In this document: piece after piece, positions 7,174-16,571 of the stretch
Position numbering within the stretch: the stretch's first letter is position 1
How the letters are laid out: every line of letters starts with the position of its first letter
Source of the DNA: Pseudoalteromonas marina
GTDB taxonomy: Bacteria; Pseudomonadota; Gammaproteobacteria; Enterobacterales; Alteromonadaceae
Assembly (NCBI RefSeq): GCF_000238335.3
Contig: NZ_AHCB03000005.1
Coordinates: 1,860,001-1,924,000 of the forward strand
Reading direction: 5' to 3'
DNA: 64,000 nt
The notes under the pieces: model-generated
Told to the model about the DNA's origin: nothing
The model's input: the letters and a program-made list of their open reading frames with translations, nothing else
Databases searched by the model: none
Translations under genes and position numbers: made by a program

Positions 7174-10100
7174 TGAAGAAGTACAATGAATTAATCCAAT
7201 TCGAACCAGTTACAACCACTATCGAATTGGAAGATTCCGCTGATCATACCAAAGCGGAAAAATTAATATCGTCATATGTTATTTCAGAAAAAATGAAATC
7301 TAAATTGAACGATACTATCATTAAGCATCTTCAATATGATGAATTTACAGATCAAAAAGCCCTTTGGATTGTTGGTAATTACGGCTCTGGTAAATCACAT
7401 TTAATGTCTGTTATCTCAGCTTTAGCTGAATTCCCTGACCTAATTGACAAAGTAACAAATGAAGAAGTAAAAGAATGTGCAGGCCAGATAGCTGGAAAAT
7501 TCAAAGTAATACGTTTTGAGATTGGCGCAAGTAAGATGGACCTAACAGACATCATTACTTTTCAGTTAACTAAAGGGTTAGAAGATCTTGGTGTGAATTA
7601 TGAATTTCCACCGATGGATCAAATAACCTCTAATCATAAGCAATACATAGAAGAGATGATGTTGGCATTTCATGCTAAATATCCTGACCATGGCTTATTG
7701 TTAATTTGTGATGAAATACTCGATTATTTCCGCTCTCGAAATAACCAACAATTACCGCTAGATATGGCTATGCTGCGTGTTCTAGGTGAAGTTATTGAAG
7801 GTACACGTTTTCGCTTTATCGCAGGTGTTCAGGAAGCTATATTTGCTGATCCAAAATTAAGCTTTATCTCAAAAGAAGTTAAACGTATTACAGATAGAGC
7901 AGTAGAAGTTGTAATCGTAAGAGACGATATTAAATTTGTTGTTGCTGAAAGACTATTGAAGAAAACGGCTCAACAAAAAGAATGGATCAGAGAGTATCTA
8001 CAAAAATTCACGCCTTACTACGAAAAAATGAATGAACGCTTAGATGAGTTTGTTCATATGTTCCCAGTGCATCCTGATTACATTAACACCTTTGAGCGTG
8101 TTCGTATTGCAGGGTTAGAGCAACGCCAAGTTTTACGTAGCTTATCAAACCATATGGAAACGTTAAAATCTCACGATGTTCCTGAAGATGTTCCTGGCAT
8201 ATTCTCATACGATACCTATTGGCACGAACTAAGTTCAGAGCCAAGCATGAAAACGAACCCTGAAGTCGGACAAGTTATTGAAACTGGTGAAACTTTAGTT
8301 GAACGTATAGAACAAGCATACCCAACACCAGGTGAAAAAGACTTTGCTAAACGATTAGTTGCAGGCTTAGCTATTCACCGAATGGCTGTTGGCGATATAT
8401 ATAAAGAAATGGGCGCTACAGCAGCTGAGCTTAGAGATTCTCTCTGTTTATTTATTCCAACGGTTGATGTTTTACCAGGTGAAAAAAGTAAAAACTTAGA
8501 AAACCATATTGTTACGGTATTAAAGAAAATAAGAAAAACAGTAAATGGTCAGTTTTTCTCAAAAAATAAAGCCAACGACCAGTTTTATATCGATCTTAAA
8601 AAGACTGAAGACTTTGACGCTATTATCGAAACCAAAGCTGAACAATTAGCTAATGATAATATCAATGGTGCATATCGTGCCGCCATGCTTGAGATCCTTG
8701 AACAAACTGATACCCAGCAAGTTCACACCATGTGGCAACATGAACTGAAATGGATCGATAGAAACGTTAATCGCCAAGGCTGGTTATTTTTAGGCTCGCC
8801 AAATGAGCGTGAAACGGCTAAACCTCAACGTGATTATTACATGTACTTTATTCAGCCTGAAGATGCGCCAAAGCAGAAAAAAGAACATATCCGTGAAGAC
8901 GAAGTGCTGTTTGTATTAAAGAATAGAGATGAAACGTTTGATCGTTACCTTAAATACTATGCGGCATCAGTTGAGTTACGAGCCTTAGCCACTGGTAGTG
9001 CAAAAAATACCTACAAGCTGAAAGCAGATGATTATCTAAGGGATATGCAGAAGTGGATCAGAAACCATATTGCAGATGCTTTTGAAGTTAAATACAACGG
9101 CCAATCAAAGCCTATTATGGATTGGCTTAAAGGAACATCAGTTCGTGATATCACAGGCATATCAGCCAATGAGCATGGCAATGTAAAAGATATTTTTGAA
9201 GCAGTGGCTAGTTATGTCTTTGAAGGTTACTTCCAGTCGCTTGCTCCAGAATACCCTAAGTTTAGTCAGTGGATCACGGGTGATAACATGCAAGGGGCAG
9301 CAAATGATGTTCTTATTAGCTTGTCTAGTGGTGCTAGAACTAAGCGTGCTACTGCCGTTATGGATGCACTAGAATTGCTTGATGGAGAGAAACTACAAGC
9401 AACTAAGTCTCGCTTTTCTGCAACAGTTTTAGATGTGTTAAAAGCTAAAGGTCATGGTCAAGTAGTTAACAATGGCGAATTGCTAGAAAAAGTTAATGCC
9501 AACCTTTATTTTAAGCCCGATACATATCGCCTAGAGCCTGAATGGTTACTGGTTATCTTAGCAAGCTTGGTTTATTCAGGGGAGTTAGAGCTTTCCGTAG
9601 TAGGTAATAACATTACGGCAAGTAATGCGGATTTACTTAAATCTCTAGATTTTAACGACCTAGTTAACTTCAAACATATACAAGCACCAAAAGACTTCAA
9701 TACTTCAGCTATTAAAGCATTATTAGAGTTGCTTGATATGAATGAAGGTTTAGCTATTAGCATTCAACAAGGTGACGATGGCATTGTTCGAGAAATGGGT
9801 GACAAAATTGAGCAGAAAGTTAAGTCACTTGTTACTGATAGCCAAGCAGTAAAAGAAAGGCTTCTTTTATGGGGTCAGCATGTACTTGAAGACAATGAAG
9901 CGGGGTTACTTACAGAAAAGCTAACATCAGCCAAAACTTTCTTAGAAGAAATGCAACGCTTCAATACACCAGGTAAGCTCAAAAACCTAAAAGCAACGCC
10001 TGAAGATATTGCATTACAAAAAGAAAACTTAATTGCTTGGAATGACTATAAGCAGTTAGAGCTGACAGTAAAAGAGTTTTCCGACATTACCAACTATCTA

Positions 10101-10895
10101 AGTAAAGCACAGTTGGTTTTAGCTGAAAATGACGACTGGCAAGAGACGGTTAAAAGTGCTCAACAAGAGTTACGTCAAGGCTTAGCTGATAAAGACGTAA
10201 GGCAATCAACTGAATTTAAGCAGAAAATGCTTAAACAACTAGCTAACGCAAAGCAATCTTATATCACTCGCTTTGTTGCTTTATATCAACGTGCTCACTT
10301 AACGTTAGCAGAAAATAAAACTAAAACGAAATTGATGGATGATGACAGGCTAGCTACATTAAGCTTATTAAGTGGTATAGCTTTATTACCAGGAAACCAA
10401 GTTAAAGACTGGCGTGAAGATTGGGCTAAATTGCAGCCTGCAACGGCTATCGATAGTAAAGTTTTAGGAGTTGATCCGAACCCTGTTTCATTCAACCCTA
10501 GAACGGAAAAATACCTTGCCCCAGCCAGTGATCGCTTAAACAGATTAGATGAACAATTAGATGCCATGCTAACGGAATGGACTTCTACACTTCAAACGAA
10601 CCTTGCTGACCCATTTATTCAATTAGATTTAATGAAATCAGAGCAAAAGGCTGAAGTTACAGCGTTTATCAATTCAGGATGTTTGCCAGAACCACTAACA
10701 AAAGACTTTGTAGAAGAAGTGAATAAAGTACTTGATGGTCTAGTTGCTGTATCAATAACGTCAGAAGAGCTAGTAGCTAACCTTGGTAAAGGAACGCCAC
10801 AAAGTATTGATGATGTGCGTAAGCGTTTTGAGCAACTCATTGCTGAACGTTGTAAAGGCCAAGATATCGATAAAGTTCGTATTGTTATTGAATAA
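7173..10895 (+). CDS. brxC: BREX-3 AAA+ ATPase BrxC (DUF6079-like)
   Basis: A 1240-residue protein with a Walker A motif GNYGSGKS at about residues 68-75, a Walker B strand LLLICDE at 175-181, and a long helical C-terminal part typical of the BrxC/PglY group of large P-loop proteins. Lengths of about 1,200 residues are usual. In BREX systems BrxC is an essential component of host-DNA methylation and phage exclusion and is thought to act with PglX and BrxB or BrxF on DNA. The gene overlaps brxF by one base and is 63 bp upstream of pglX. No break or frameshift is seen, so the gene looks intact. Confidence 0.9.
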   Translation: MKKYNELIQFEPVTTTIELEDSADHTKAEKLISSYVISEKMKSKLNDTIIKHLQYDEFTDQKALWIVGNYGSGKSHLMSVISALAEFPDLIDKVTNEEVKECAGQIAGKFKVIRFEIGASKMDLTDIITFQLTKGLEDLGVNYEFPPMDQITSNHKQYIEEMMLAFHAKYPDHGLLLICDEILDYFRSRNNQQLPLDMAMLRVLGEVIEGTRFRFIAGVQEAIFADPKLSFISKEVKRITDRAVEVVIVRDDIKFVVAERLLKKTAQQKEWIREYLQKFTPYYEKMNERLDEFVHMFPVHPDYINTFERVRIAGLEQRQVLRSLSNHMETLKSHDVPEDVPGIFSYDTYWHELSSEPSMKTNPEVGQVIETGETLVERIEQAYPTPGEKDFAKRLVAGLAIHRMAVGDIYKEMGATAAELRDSLCLFIPTVDVLPGEKSKNLENHIVTVLKKIRKTVNGQFFSKNKANDQFYIDLKKTEDFDAIIETKAEQLANDNINGAYRAAMLEILEQTDTQQVHTMWQHELKWIDRNVNRQGWLFLGSPNERETAKPQRDYYMYFIQPEDAPKQKKEHIREDEVLFVLKNRDETFDRYLKYYAASVELRALATGSAKNTYKLKADDYLRDMQKWIRNHIADAFEVKYNGQSKPIMDWLKGTSVRDITGISANEHGNVKDIFEAVASYVFEGYFQSLAPEYPKFSQWITGDNMQGAANDVLISLSSGARTKRATAVMDALELLDGEKLQATKSRFSATVLDVLKAKGHGQVVNNGELLEKVNANLYFKPDTYRLEPEWLLVILASLVYSGELELSVVGNNITASNADLLKSLDFNDLVNFKHIQAPKDFNTSAIKALLELLDMNEGLAISIQQGDDGIVREMGDKIEQKVKSLVTDSQAVKERLLLWGQHVLEDNEAGLLTEKLTSAKTFLEEMQRFNTPGKLKNLKATPEDIALQKENLIAWNDYKQLELTVKEFSDITNYLSKAQLVLAENDDWQETVKSAQQELRQGLADKDVRQSTEFKQKMLKQLANAKQSYITRFVALYQRAHLTLAENKTKTKLMDDDRLATLSLLSGIALLPGNQVKDWREDWAKLQPATAIDSKVLGVDPNPVSFNPRTEKYLAPASDRLNRLDEQLDAMLTEWTSTLQTNLADPFIQLDLMKSEQKAEVTAFINSGCLPEPLTKDFVEEVNKVLDGLVAVSITSEELVANLGKGTPQSIDDVRKRFEQLIAERCKGQDIDKVRIVIE

Positions 10896-10958
10896 ACCTT
10901 ATAGAAAATAATTTACTAGAAGGCCGTTAATTAATAACTTCCTTTTAAGAGAGAATAT

Positions 10959-13760
10959 ATGCAACAAGATTCATTATTAGATGATGTAAAAGTTGAATCA
11001 TCAAAAGACCCTGTAGAGTGTTTAGGCCAAACCTTCGAAAATGAAGAAGCACGTAGAGCGCACTTTAGTAAACTTTTGCGTGAAAAATTAAAAGATCCAG
11101 AGTTTAGAAAAATAGAAGGCTTTCCAATAAGCACAGATGAAGCGATTCTTGAATTATCAGATCCGCCATATTATACCGCTTGCCCAAACCCTTGGTTAAA
11201 TGATTTTATTGAATATTGGGAGTCTGAAAAACAATATTCAACAGAAGAATATGAAAGAGAACCTTTTGTAGCTGATGTTAGTGAAGGGAAACATGATCCT
11301 CTCTACAAGGCTCACTCATACCATACGAAAGTGCCTTTCAAAGCGATTATGCGCTATATCTTACATTATACCAATCCGGGGGATATTTTACTTGATGGTT
11401 TCTGTGGTACTGGCATGACTGGCGTAGCCGCACAAAATTGTGGCGATAGGACTACTGTCGAATCATTAGGGTATTTTGTAGATTCAAAAGGAAAAATTTA
11501 CGAGGACGCTAGTCAGAAAAAATTAATTAGTCAACTCGGAGCAAGGAAAGTTGTATTAAATGACTTATCTCCAATCGCTACCTTTATTTCTTCAAATTAT
11601 AATTTAGAACCTGAAGTCGAAAGTTATAACTCAGAATCACAAAGAATACTGAATGAGATAAATAATGAATTAGGCTGGATGTACAGAACAAAGCATGAAG
11701 ATGGTAGTGAGTACCCAATTGATTTTGTAGTTTGGAGTGAAGTTTTTTCGTGTCCGGAATGTTCAGAAGAAATAGTATTCTCAAAAGAAGCTTTAGATAT
11801 TGATTCAGGAAAAGTTGCAAAATCATTTTCATGTCCCGGTTGTTCAACAGAACTTAAAAAGGACTTAATGGAGTTACAATATGAGTCCAAGCATGATCCT
11901 TATAAAAACGGTGTACATCAAGAACCTAAAAGGGTTCCTTTTTTAATTTACTATAAAGTAGGAAAAGAACGAATTTATAAATCTCCTGACGAATATGACA
12001 TTAATGTCCTAGCTGAGATTGAAAAGTTGGAATTCCCTAGTAACTTTCCAATAAAAGAAATGCCCGATATGCAAATGATGAGAGTTGGAAGAATGAAGCC
12101 TTCTAACATTGATCATTTACACCATTTTTTTATGAAAAGGCCGTTGGTAACGTTAGCTAAAATGTGGGAGAAAGCTAATGGTATCCTAGATTATACGACA
12201 AGAAGACAATGTTTATTTTTTGTTGAGCAGGCTATTTGGGGCATGTCAAAACTTGCACGATTTACTCCGACACATTTTTCTCAAGTAAATCAATATTTAT
12301 CAGGGGTGTTTTATATTGCATCGCATATAGTAGATGTATCTCCAAATTATATTTTAGGAGGAAAAAGAGATAGGCTATTAAAAGTATTTGGGCAAATGAA
12401 TAATAAGAACATTCACTCCTTGACATCAACCCAGGACATTGCAAAAGCTAGTATATTACCGAATAGCCTTGATTATATATTTGTAGATCCCCCTTTCGGT
12501 GAGAATATTTATTACTCTGATTTAAATTACTTAATCGAATCATTTCATGGTGTTATGACGAATTCAACTAACGAAGCGATAATTGATAAAGTAAAAGAAA
12601 AAGATTTTGGTCAATATCAACAGCTCATGCTCAGTTGTTTTAAAAATGCTTTCATAGCTTTAAAGCCTGGTCGATGGATTACGGTAGAATTCTCTAACTC
12701 CAGTGCAGCAATTTGGAATCTTTTGCAAACTAGTTTGACTAGCGCAGGCTTTGTTATTTCTAGTGTTTCAGCTTTAGACAAGAAACAAAGGTCTTTTCAA
12801 TCAATAGTTTCAACTACAGCGGTTAAACAAGACTTGGTTATTTCAGCTTATAAACCGAGTCAGAAATTTTCTAATAAATTCAAAGGGGATGACAATTTTA
12901 ATGCAATATGGGATTTTGTCGAAAACCACCTTAATTATCTTCCAAGCATTAAACATGAAGATGGTGAGCTTACATTTATTCCTGAGAGGGACCCTCGTAT
13001 ACTGTTCGACAGGGTAGTAAGTTACTTTATTGTAAATAATAGGAGTGTACCTTTAAGTAGTGGTGAATTTCAGAAAGAACTTTGTCAAAAGTTTAGCTTC
13101 CAGGATGGAATGATATTTACTCAACCCCAATTACTAGAATATGAAAAGGTTAAAAGTAAAGGTGTTTGTATTAAGCAACTTTCTATTTTTGTAGATGATG
13201 AATCGTCAGCAATAAGTTGGTTGAAACAAAATCTAAAGGATAAGCCCAAAGTTCAGTCAGATATCCACCCAGAGTTTATGAGTGCTATTTCAGGATGGAA
13301 AAAGAATGAACTGCAACTTGAACTTTCTACGTTATTAGAGCAGAACTTTCTAAGATATGACGGTAAGGAAGATGTACCAAGCCAAATCCATACCTATTTA
13401 TCAACAAATTATAAAGATATGCGAAGTTTGGCTAAAGATTCTGTAAGTCTTAGGTTAAAAGCAAAAGGTCGTTGGTATGTACCTGACCCAAGTAAAACTG
13501 GTGATATTGAGAAGTTGAGGTTAAGAATTTTACTTCGGGAATTCGATAAGTACAAAAGCGAGAAGAAAAAGATTAAACAACCTCGTACTGAAGCGTTAAG
13601 AGCTGGATTTAATCAATTGACTGAAAATCAAGAGTATCAAACTATTTTAGATATATCTGCCAAAATTCCACCTGCTGTATTGCAAGAGGATGAAAAACTG
13701 CTGATGTTCTATGATAACGCATTAACGCTAACATCTAACGATGATGACGATTGGGATTAA
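10959..13760 (+). CDS. pglX: BREX-3 adenine-specific DNA methyltransferase (PglX type, PglXI)
   Basis: A 933-residue amino-methyltransferase. Visible motifs are an early SDPPYY with a CPNPW segment (68-79), the SAM-binding motif I DGFCGTGMTG (146-155), a CxxC...CxxC zinc-ribbon-like insert (Cys265/268 and Cys292/295), and the catalytic motif DPPFGENIYY at about 510-519. The order and the 900-residue size suit the PglXI enzyme of type 3 BREX rather than the 1,200-residue PglX of type 1. The enzyme would methylate host DNA at a non-palindromic site to mark self. The gene is in the middle of the operon, 18 bp before the helicase gene, and has a clear ribosome site (AAGAGAG). Confidence 0.88.
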   Translation: MQQDSLLDDVKVESSKDPVECLGQTFENEEARRAHFSKLLREKLKDPEFRKIEGFPISTDEAILELSDPPYYTACPNPWLNDFIEYWESEKQYSTEEYEREPFVADVSEGKHDPLYKAHSYHTKVPFKAIMRYILHYTNPGDILLDGFCGTGMTGVAAQNCGDRTTVESLGYFVDSKGKIYEDASQKKLISQLGARKVVLNDLSPIATFISSNYNLEPEVESYNSESQRILNEINNELGWMYRTKHEDGSEYPIDFVVWSEVFSCPECSEEIVFSKEALDIDSGKVAKSFSCPGCSTELKKDLMELQYESKHDPYKNGVHQEPKRVPFLIYYKVGKERIYKSPDEYDINVLAEIEKLEFPSNFPIKEMPDMQMMRVGRMKPSNIDHLHHFFMKRPLVTLAKMWEKANGILDYTTRRQCLFFVEQAIWGMSKLARFTPTHFSQVNQYLSGVFYIASHIVDVSPNYILGGKRDRLLKVFGQMNNKNIHSLTSTQDIAKASILPNSLDYIFVDPPFGENIYYSDLNYLIESFHGVMTNSTNEAIIDKVKEKDFGQYQQLMLSCFKNAFIALKPGRWITVEFSNSSAAIWNLLQTSLTSAGFVISSVSALDKKQRSFQSIVSTTAVKQDLVISAYKPSQKFSNKFKGDDNFNAIWDFVENHLNYLPSIKHEDGELTFIPERDPRILFDRVVSYFIVNNRSVPLSSGEFQKELCQKFSFQDGMIFTQPQLLEYEKVKSKGVCIKQLSIFVDDESSAISWLKQNLKDKPKVQSDIHPEFMSAISGWKKNELQLELSTLLEQNFLRYDGKEDVPSQIHTYLSTNYKDMRSLAKDSVSLRLKAKGRWYVPDPSKTGDIEKLRLRILLREFDKYKSEKKKIKQPRTEALRAGFNQLTENQEYQTILDISAKIPPAVLQEDEKLLMFYDNALTLTSNDDDDWD

Positions 13761-13778
13761 CGTTAAAAGGAAATAAGG

Positions 13779-16568
13779 ATGTTTGATGTCGGAGAATGGG
13801 CTTGGAGCAAGGCCCATCAGCAGCATGTTAAGGTAATAGAAAATTCTGGCCTATGGGGCCAGAGTTTTTACCGTGTTTGGTTACAGCAACAAGACTCTGT
13901 TGTGAAAGTTGTTGATGATGATTTAGTTCATGCTGATGATCAGCAAGAGCCAAGTGAACACTTTATTTCATATGTTGCAGTGGCTGCAAAAATAGCGAAC
14001 GCACAGCAAGAAGATGTATTACTAGCCCCAATTGAATCCAATGTCATTCCTCTTCCTCATCAATTAAAAGCACTCAATAAAGCGATGGCTCGTAAGCAAG
14101 TACGATACTTGTTTGCTGATGAAGTTGGTTTAGGTAAAACCATAGAAGCTGGCTTAGTGATGCGAGAGCTAAAACTGAGAGGCATGGCTAAACGCATATT
14201 AGTGTGTGCTCCTAAAGGTTTAGTTAGCCAGTGGGTAAGTGAAATGAGTACTCATTTTAATGAGAGTTTTCACTTACTTTTACCGGGAGAGCAAAAGCCT
14301 GTTGATGAGCATGACAATGTTTGGTTGCGCCATGACCAAGTTGTTTGCCCTGTTGATAGTATTAAACCGATAGAGAGCCGCAAAGGCTGGCCTTTAAAGC
14401 AAGTTCATGAATATAACAAACATCGATTTGATGACTTACTTGCCGCAGGTTGGGATTTAATTGTCATCGATGAAGCCCATCGTTTAGGTGGCAGCACTGA
14501 ATTAGTCGCTCGATATAAATTAGGGCAAGGGTTAGCGGAAGCTGCACCTTATTTATTGCTACTTTCAGCAACACCTCATCAAGGAAAAAGCGATGCTTTT
14601 CATCGCTTAATGGCCTTACTTGACCCTGAAGTGTTTCCTGATATTTCTAGTGTGACCAAAGAGCGAGTGCAGCCATATGTTGTACGTACCGAAAAGCGGA
14701 TATCTATTGATGGTGAAGGCAAACCATTATTCAAACCTAGAAAAACAGAGTTAGTCCCTGTTGCTTGGCAACAGAAGCACTCCATTCAACGTCATCTTTA
14801 CGAGGAAGTAACTGAATACATTAAAGAAGGCTACAACCAAGCCAAAGCCAAAAAACAAAATGCTATTGGCTTTTTAATGATTTTGATGCAGCGACTAGTC
14901 AGCTCTAGTAGTGCCGCGATAGCCAAAACATTATCTAGACGTTTAATTGCTTTAGATACAATGGTGGTTGAAGAAGAGTTACCACTGTCTTTCGCTGATG
15001 ATTGGGCAGAGCTAGATGGACAATCACAGTTAGATGAAATGATTGTTGAAAGTAAACAAGCCTTAGAGAACGAAAAAGCAGAAGTAGCACATTTACTGAA
15101 ATTAGCTGAGAAATGTGTGGCAAATGAAAGTGATGCTAAAGCGGAAGTATTGTTAGATTGGCTTTATAAACTGCAACAAGAAGAGCAATCACCTGATTTA
15201 AAAATGCTAGTGTTTACAGAGTTTGTGCCGACACAAGCAATGTTAGATAAATTTTTTACTGATCGCGGTATTAGTGTTGTTTGCTTAAACGGTTCAATGG
15301 ATCTAGGTGAGCGAAAAAAAGTACAAGCATCTTTTGCGGGTGATACTCGTATACTTATTTCGACAGATGCGGGTGGTGAAGGTTTAAATCTTCAGTTTTG
15401 TCATGTGATTGTTAACTATGACATGCCTTGGAACCCGATGCGCATGGAACAAAGGATAGGTCGTGTTGATCGTATCGGTCAGCCTCATGTGGTTAGAGCA
15501 TTAAACCTTGTACTAGAAGATACTGTAGAGCATAGAGTGCGTGATGTACTTGAAAGTAAGTTGCAAGTTATTTTAGAAGAGTTTGGTGTCGATAAAACCA
15601 GTGATGTTCTCGATTCTGCTGAGGCGAATCACTTATTTGACGAATTGTTCATGGAGACATTGACTAACCCTGATGTAATGGACCAAGAGCTTGCTAAAGC
15701 ATTACAAACAATACAAAACGCAGGAAAGGATAAAAAATCACAAGATAATTTGTTTTCTGATGGAGAGCAATTACTCGCTGAGACTTATCAAAAAACGGCT
15801 AATCACCCTTTACCTCATTGGATTTCTGCAATGGTTGAGCAATATCTCCTATGGCAAAATCAACAAGGCATTAAGGCCAGATTTGATAAATCCTCAACGG
15901 GTGGTTTAGATATTACTTGGCCAGATGGTGCTTTATGGAATGATATAACTTTTGTTGGTAAAGACGCTCAGCAAGATCTTAGGCTAAAACACATTACTTT
16001 GGAGAACCCTAAAGTTAGAGGGTTGTGTACCCATTTACCTATTTGGAGTGATGTGCAATCGATACCTGTTGTAAAAGTACCAACATTACCAACAGGTGCT
16101 TCTGGCTACTGGTCTTTGTGGAGTGTTCGTTTTGCCGGGAGCGATGAGAGACAAGTTAAATACTTACCTATTTATGTTAAACCTGATGGTAGCTTTTTTG
16201 CTCCCGCCTCAAATCGGATTTGGGATGCATTATGCTCCGATACGGTAGAAGTGATTACAGGCCCCAGTAGTGTGAAAAGCTCTGATATTTACCAAATGTT
16301 GCGAGCTGTTGCAGAAGAACAAGGAAAATTAGCTTTTGAAGATATGCTAATTAATTATAAAGCTGATTTGTCAGAGAAAATTGATAAAGGAGAATATTCT
16401 TTTGCTGCTCGAAAACGAGCAATAGAAAGAATAGGATTGCCTGAAGTAAAAAATTATCGTTTACGTCAATTAGCAGATGAACAACTTACTTGGGCACAAC
16501 AAATAAAAGAAAAACAGCAAGTATACCCTGAGTTATCACTTCATATTGTTTTTGAGATAAAGGGATAA
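13779..16568 (+). CDS. brxHII: BREX-3 SNF2-type helicase BrxHII
   Basis: A 929-residue superfamily 2 helicase of the HepA/SNF2 type. It has Walker A ADEVGLGKT (113-121), DEAH at 231-234, motif III LLSATPHQG near residue 265, the STDAGGEGLNLQ block and motif VI EQRIGRVDRIGQ near residues 557-568. BrxHII is the helicase that distinguishes type 3 BREX and sits between the methyltransferase and PglZ, as here. It probably translocates on DNA during methylation or exclusion. The pglZ gene starts 3 bp downstream, so the two are translated together. Confidence 0.9.
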   Translation: MFDVGEWAWSKAHQQHVKVIENSGLWGQSFYRVWLQQQDSVVKVVDDDLVHADDQQEPSEHFISYVAVAAKIANAQQEDVLLAPIESNVIPLPHQLKALNKAMARKQVRYLFADEVGLGKTIEAGLVMRELKLRGMAKRILVCAPKGLVSQWVSEMSTHFNESFHLLLPGEQKPVDEHDNVWLRHDQVVCPVDSIKPIESRKGWPLKQVHEYNKHRFDDLLAAGWDLIVIDEAHRLGGSTELVARYKLGQGLAEAAPYLLLLSATPHQGKSDAFHRLMALLDPEVFPDISSVTKERVQPYVVRTEKRISIDGEGKPLFKPRKTELVPVAWQQKHSIQRHLYEEVTEYIKEGYNQAKAKKQNAIGFLMILMQRLVSSSSAAIAKTLSRRLIALDTMVVEEELPLSFADDWAELDGQSQLDEMIVESKQALENEKAEVAHLLKLAEKCVANESDAKAEVLLDWLYKLQQEEQSPDLKMLVFTEFVPTQAMLDKFFTDRGISVVCLNGSMDLGERKKVQASFAGDTRILISTDAGGEGLNLQFCHVIVNYDMPWNPMRMEQRIGRVDRIGQPHVVRALNLVLEDTVEHRVRDVLESKLQVILEEFGVDKTSDVLDSAEANHLFDELFMETLTNPDVMDQELAKALQTIQNAGKDKKSQDNLFSDGEQLLAETYQKTANHPLPHWISAMVEQYLLWQNQQGIKARFDKSSTGGLDITWPDGALWNDITFVGKDAQQDLRLKHITLENPKVRGLCTHLPIWSDVQSIPVVKVPTLPTGASGYWSLWSVRFAGSDERQVKYLPIYVKPDGSFFAPASNRIWDALCSDTVEVITGPSSVKSSDIYQMLRAVAEEQGKLAFEDMLINYKADLSEKIDKGEYSFAARKRAIERIGLPEVKNYRLRQLADEQLTWAQQIKEKQQVYPELSLHIVFEIKG

Positions 16569-16571
16569 TTT

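Noticed and set aside
11584..11890. Two minus-strand frames inside pglX
   Set aside because: They lie wholly within an intact methyltransferase gene, opposite the zinc-ribbon insert, with no sign of translation.
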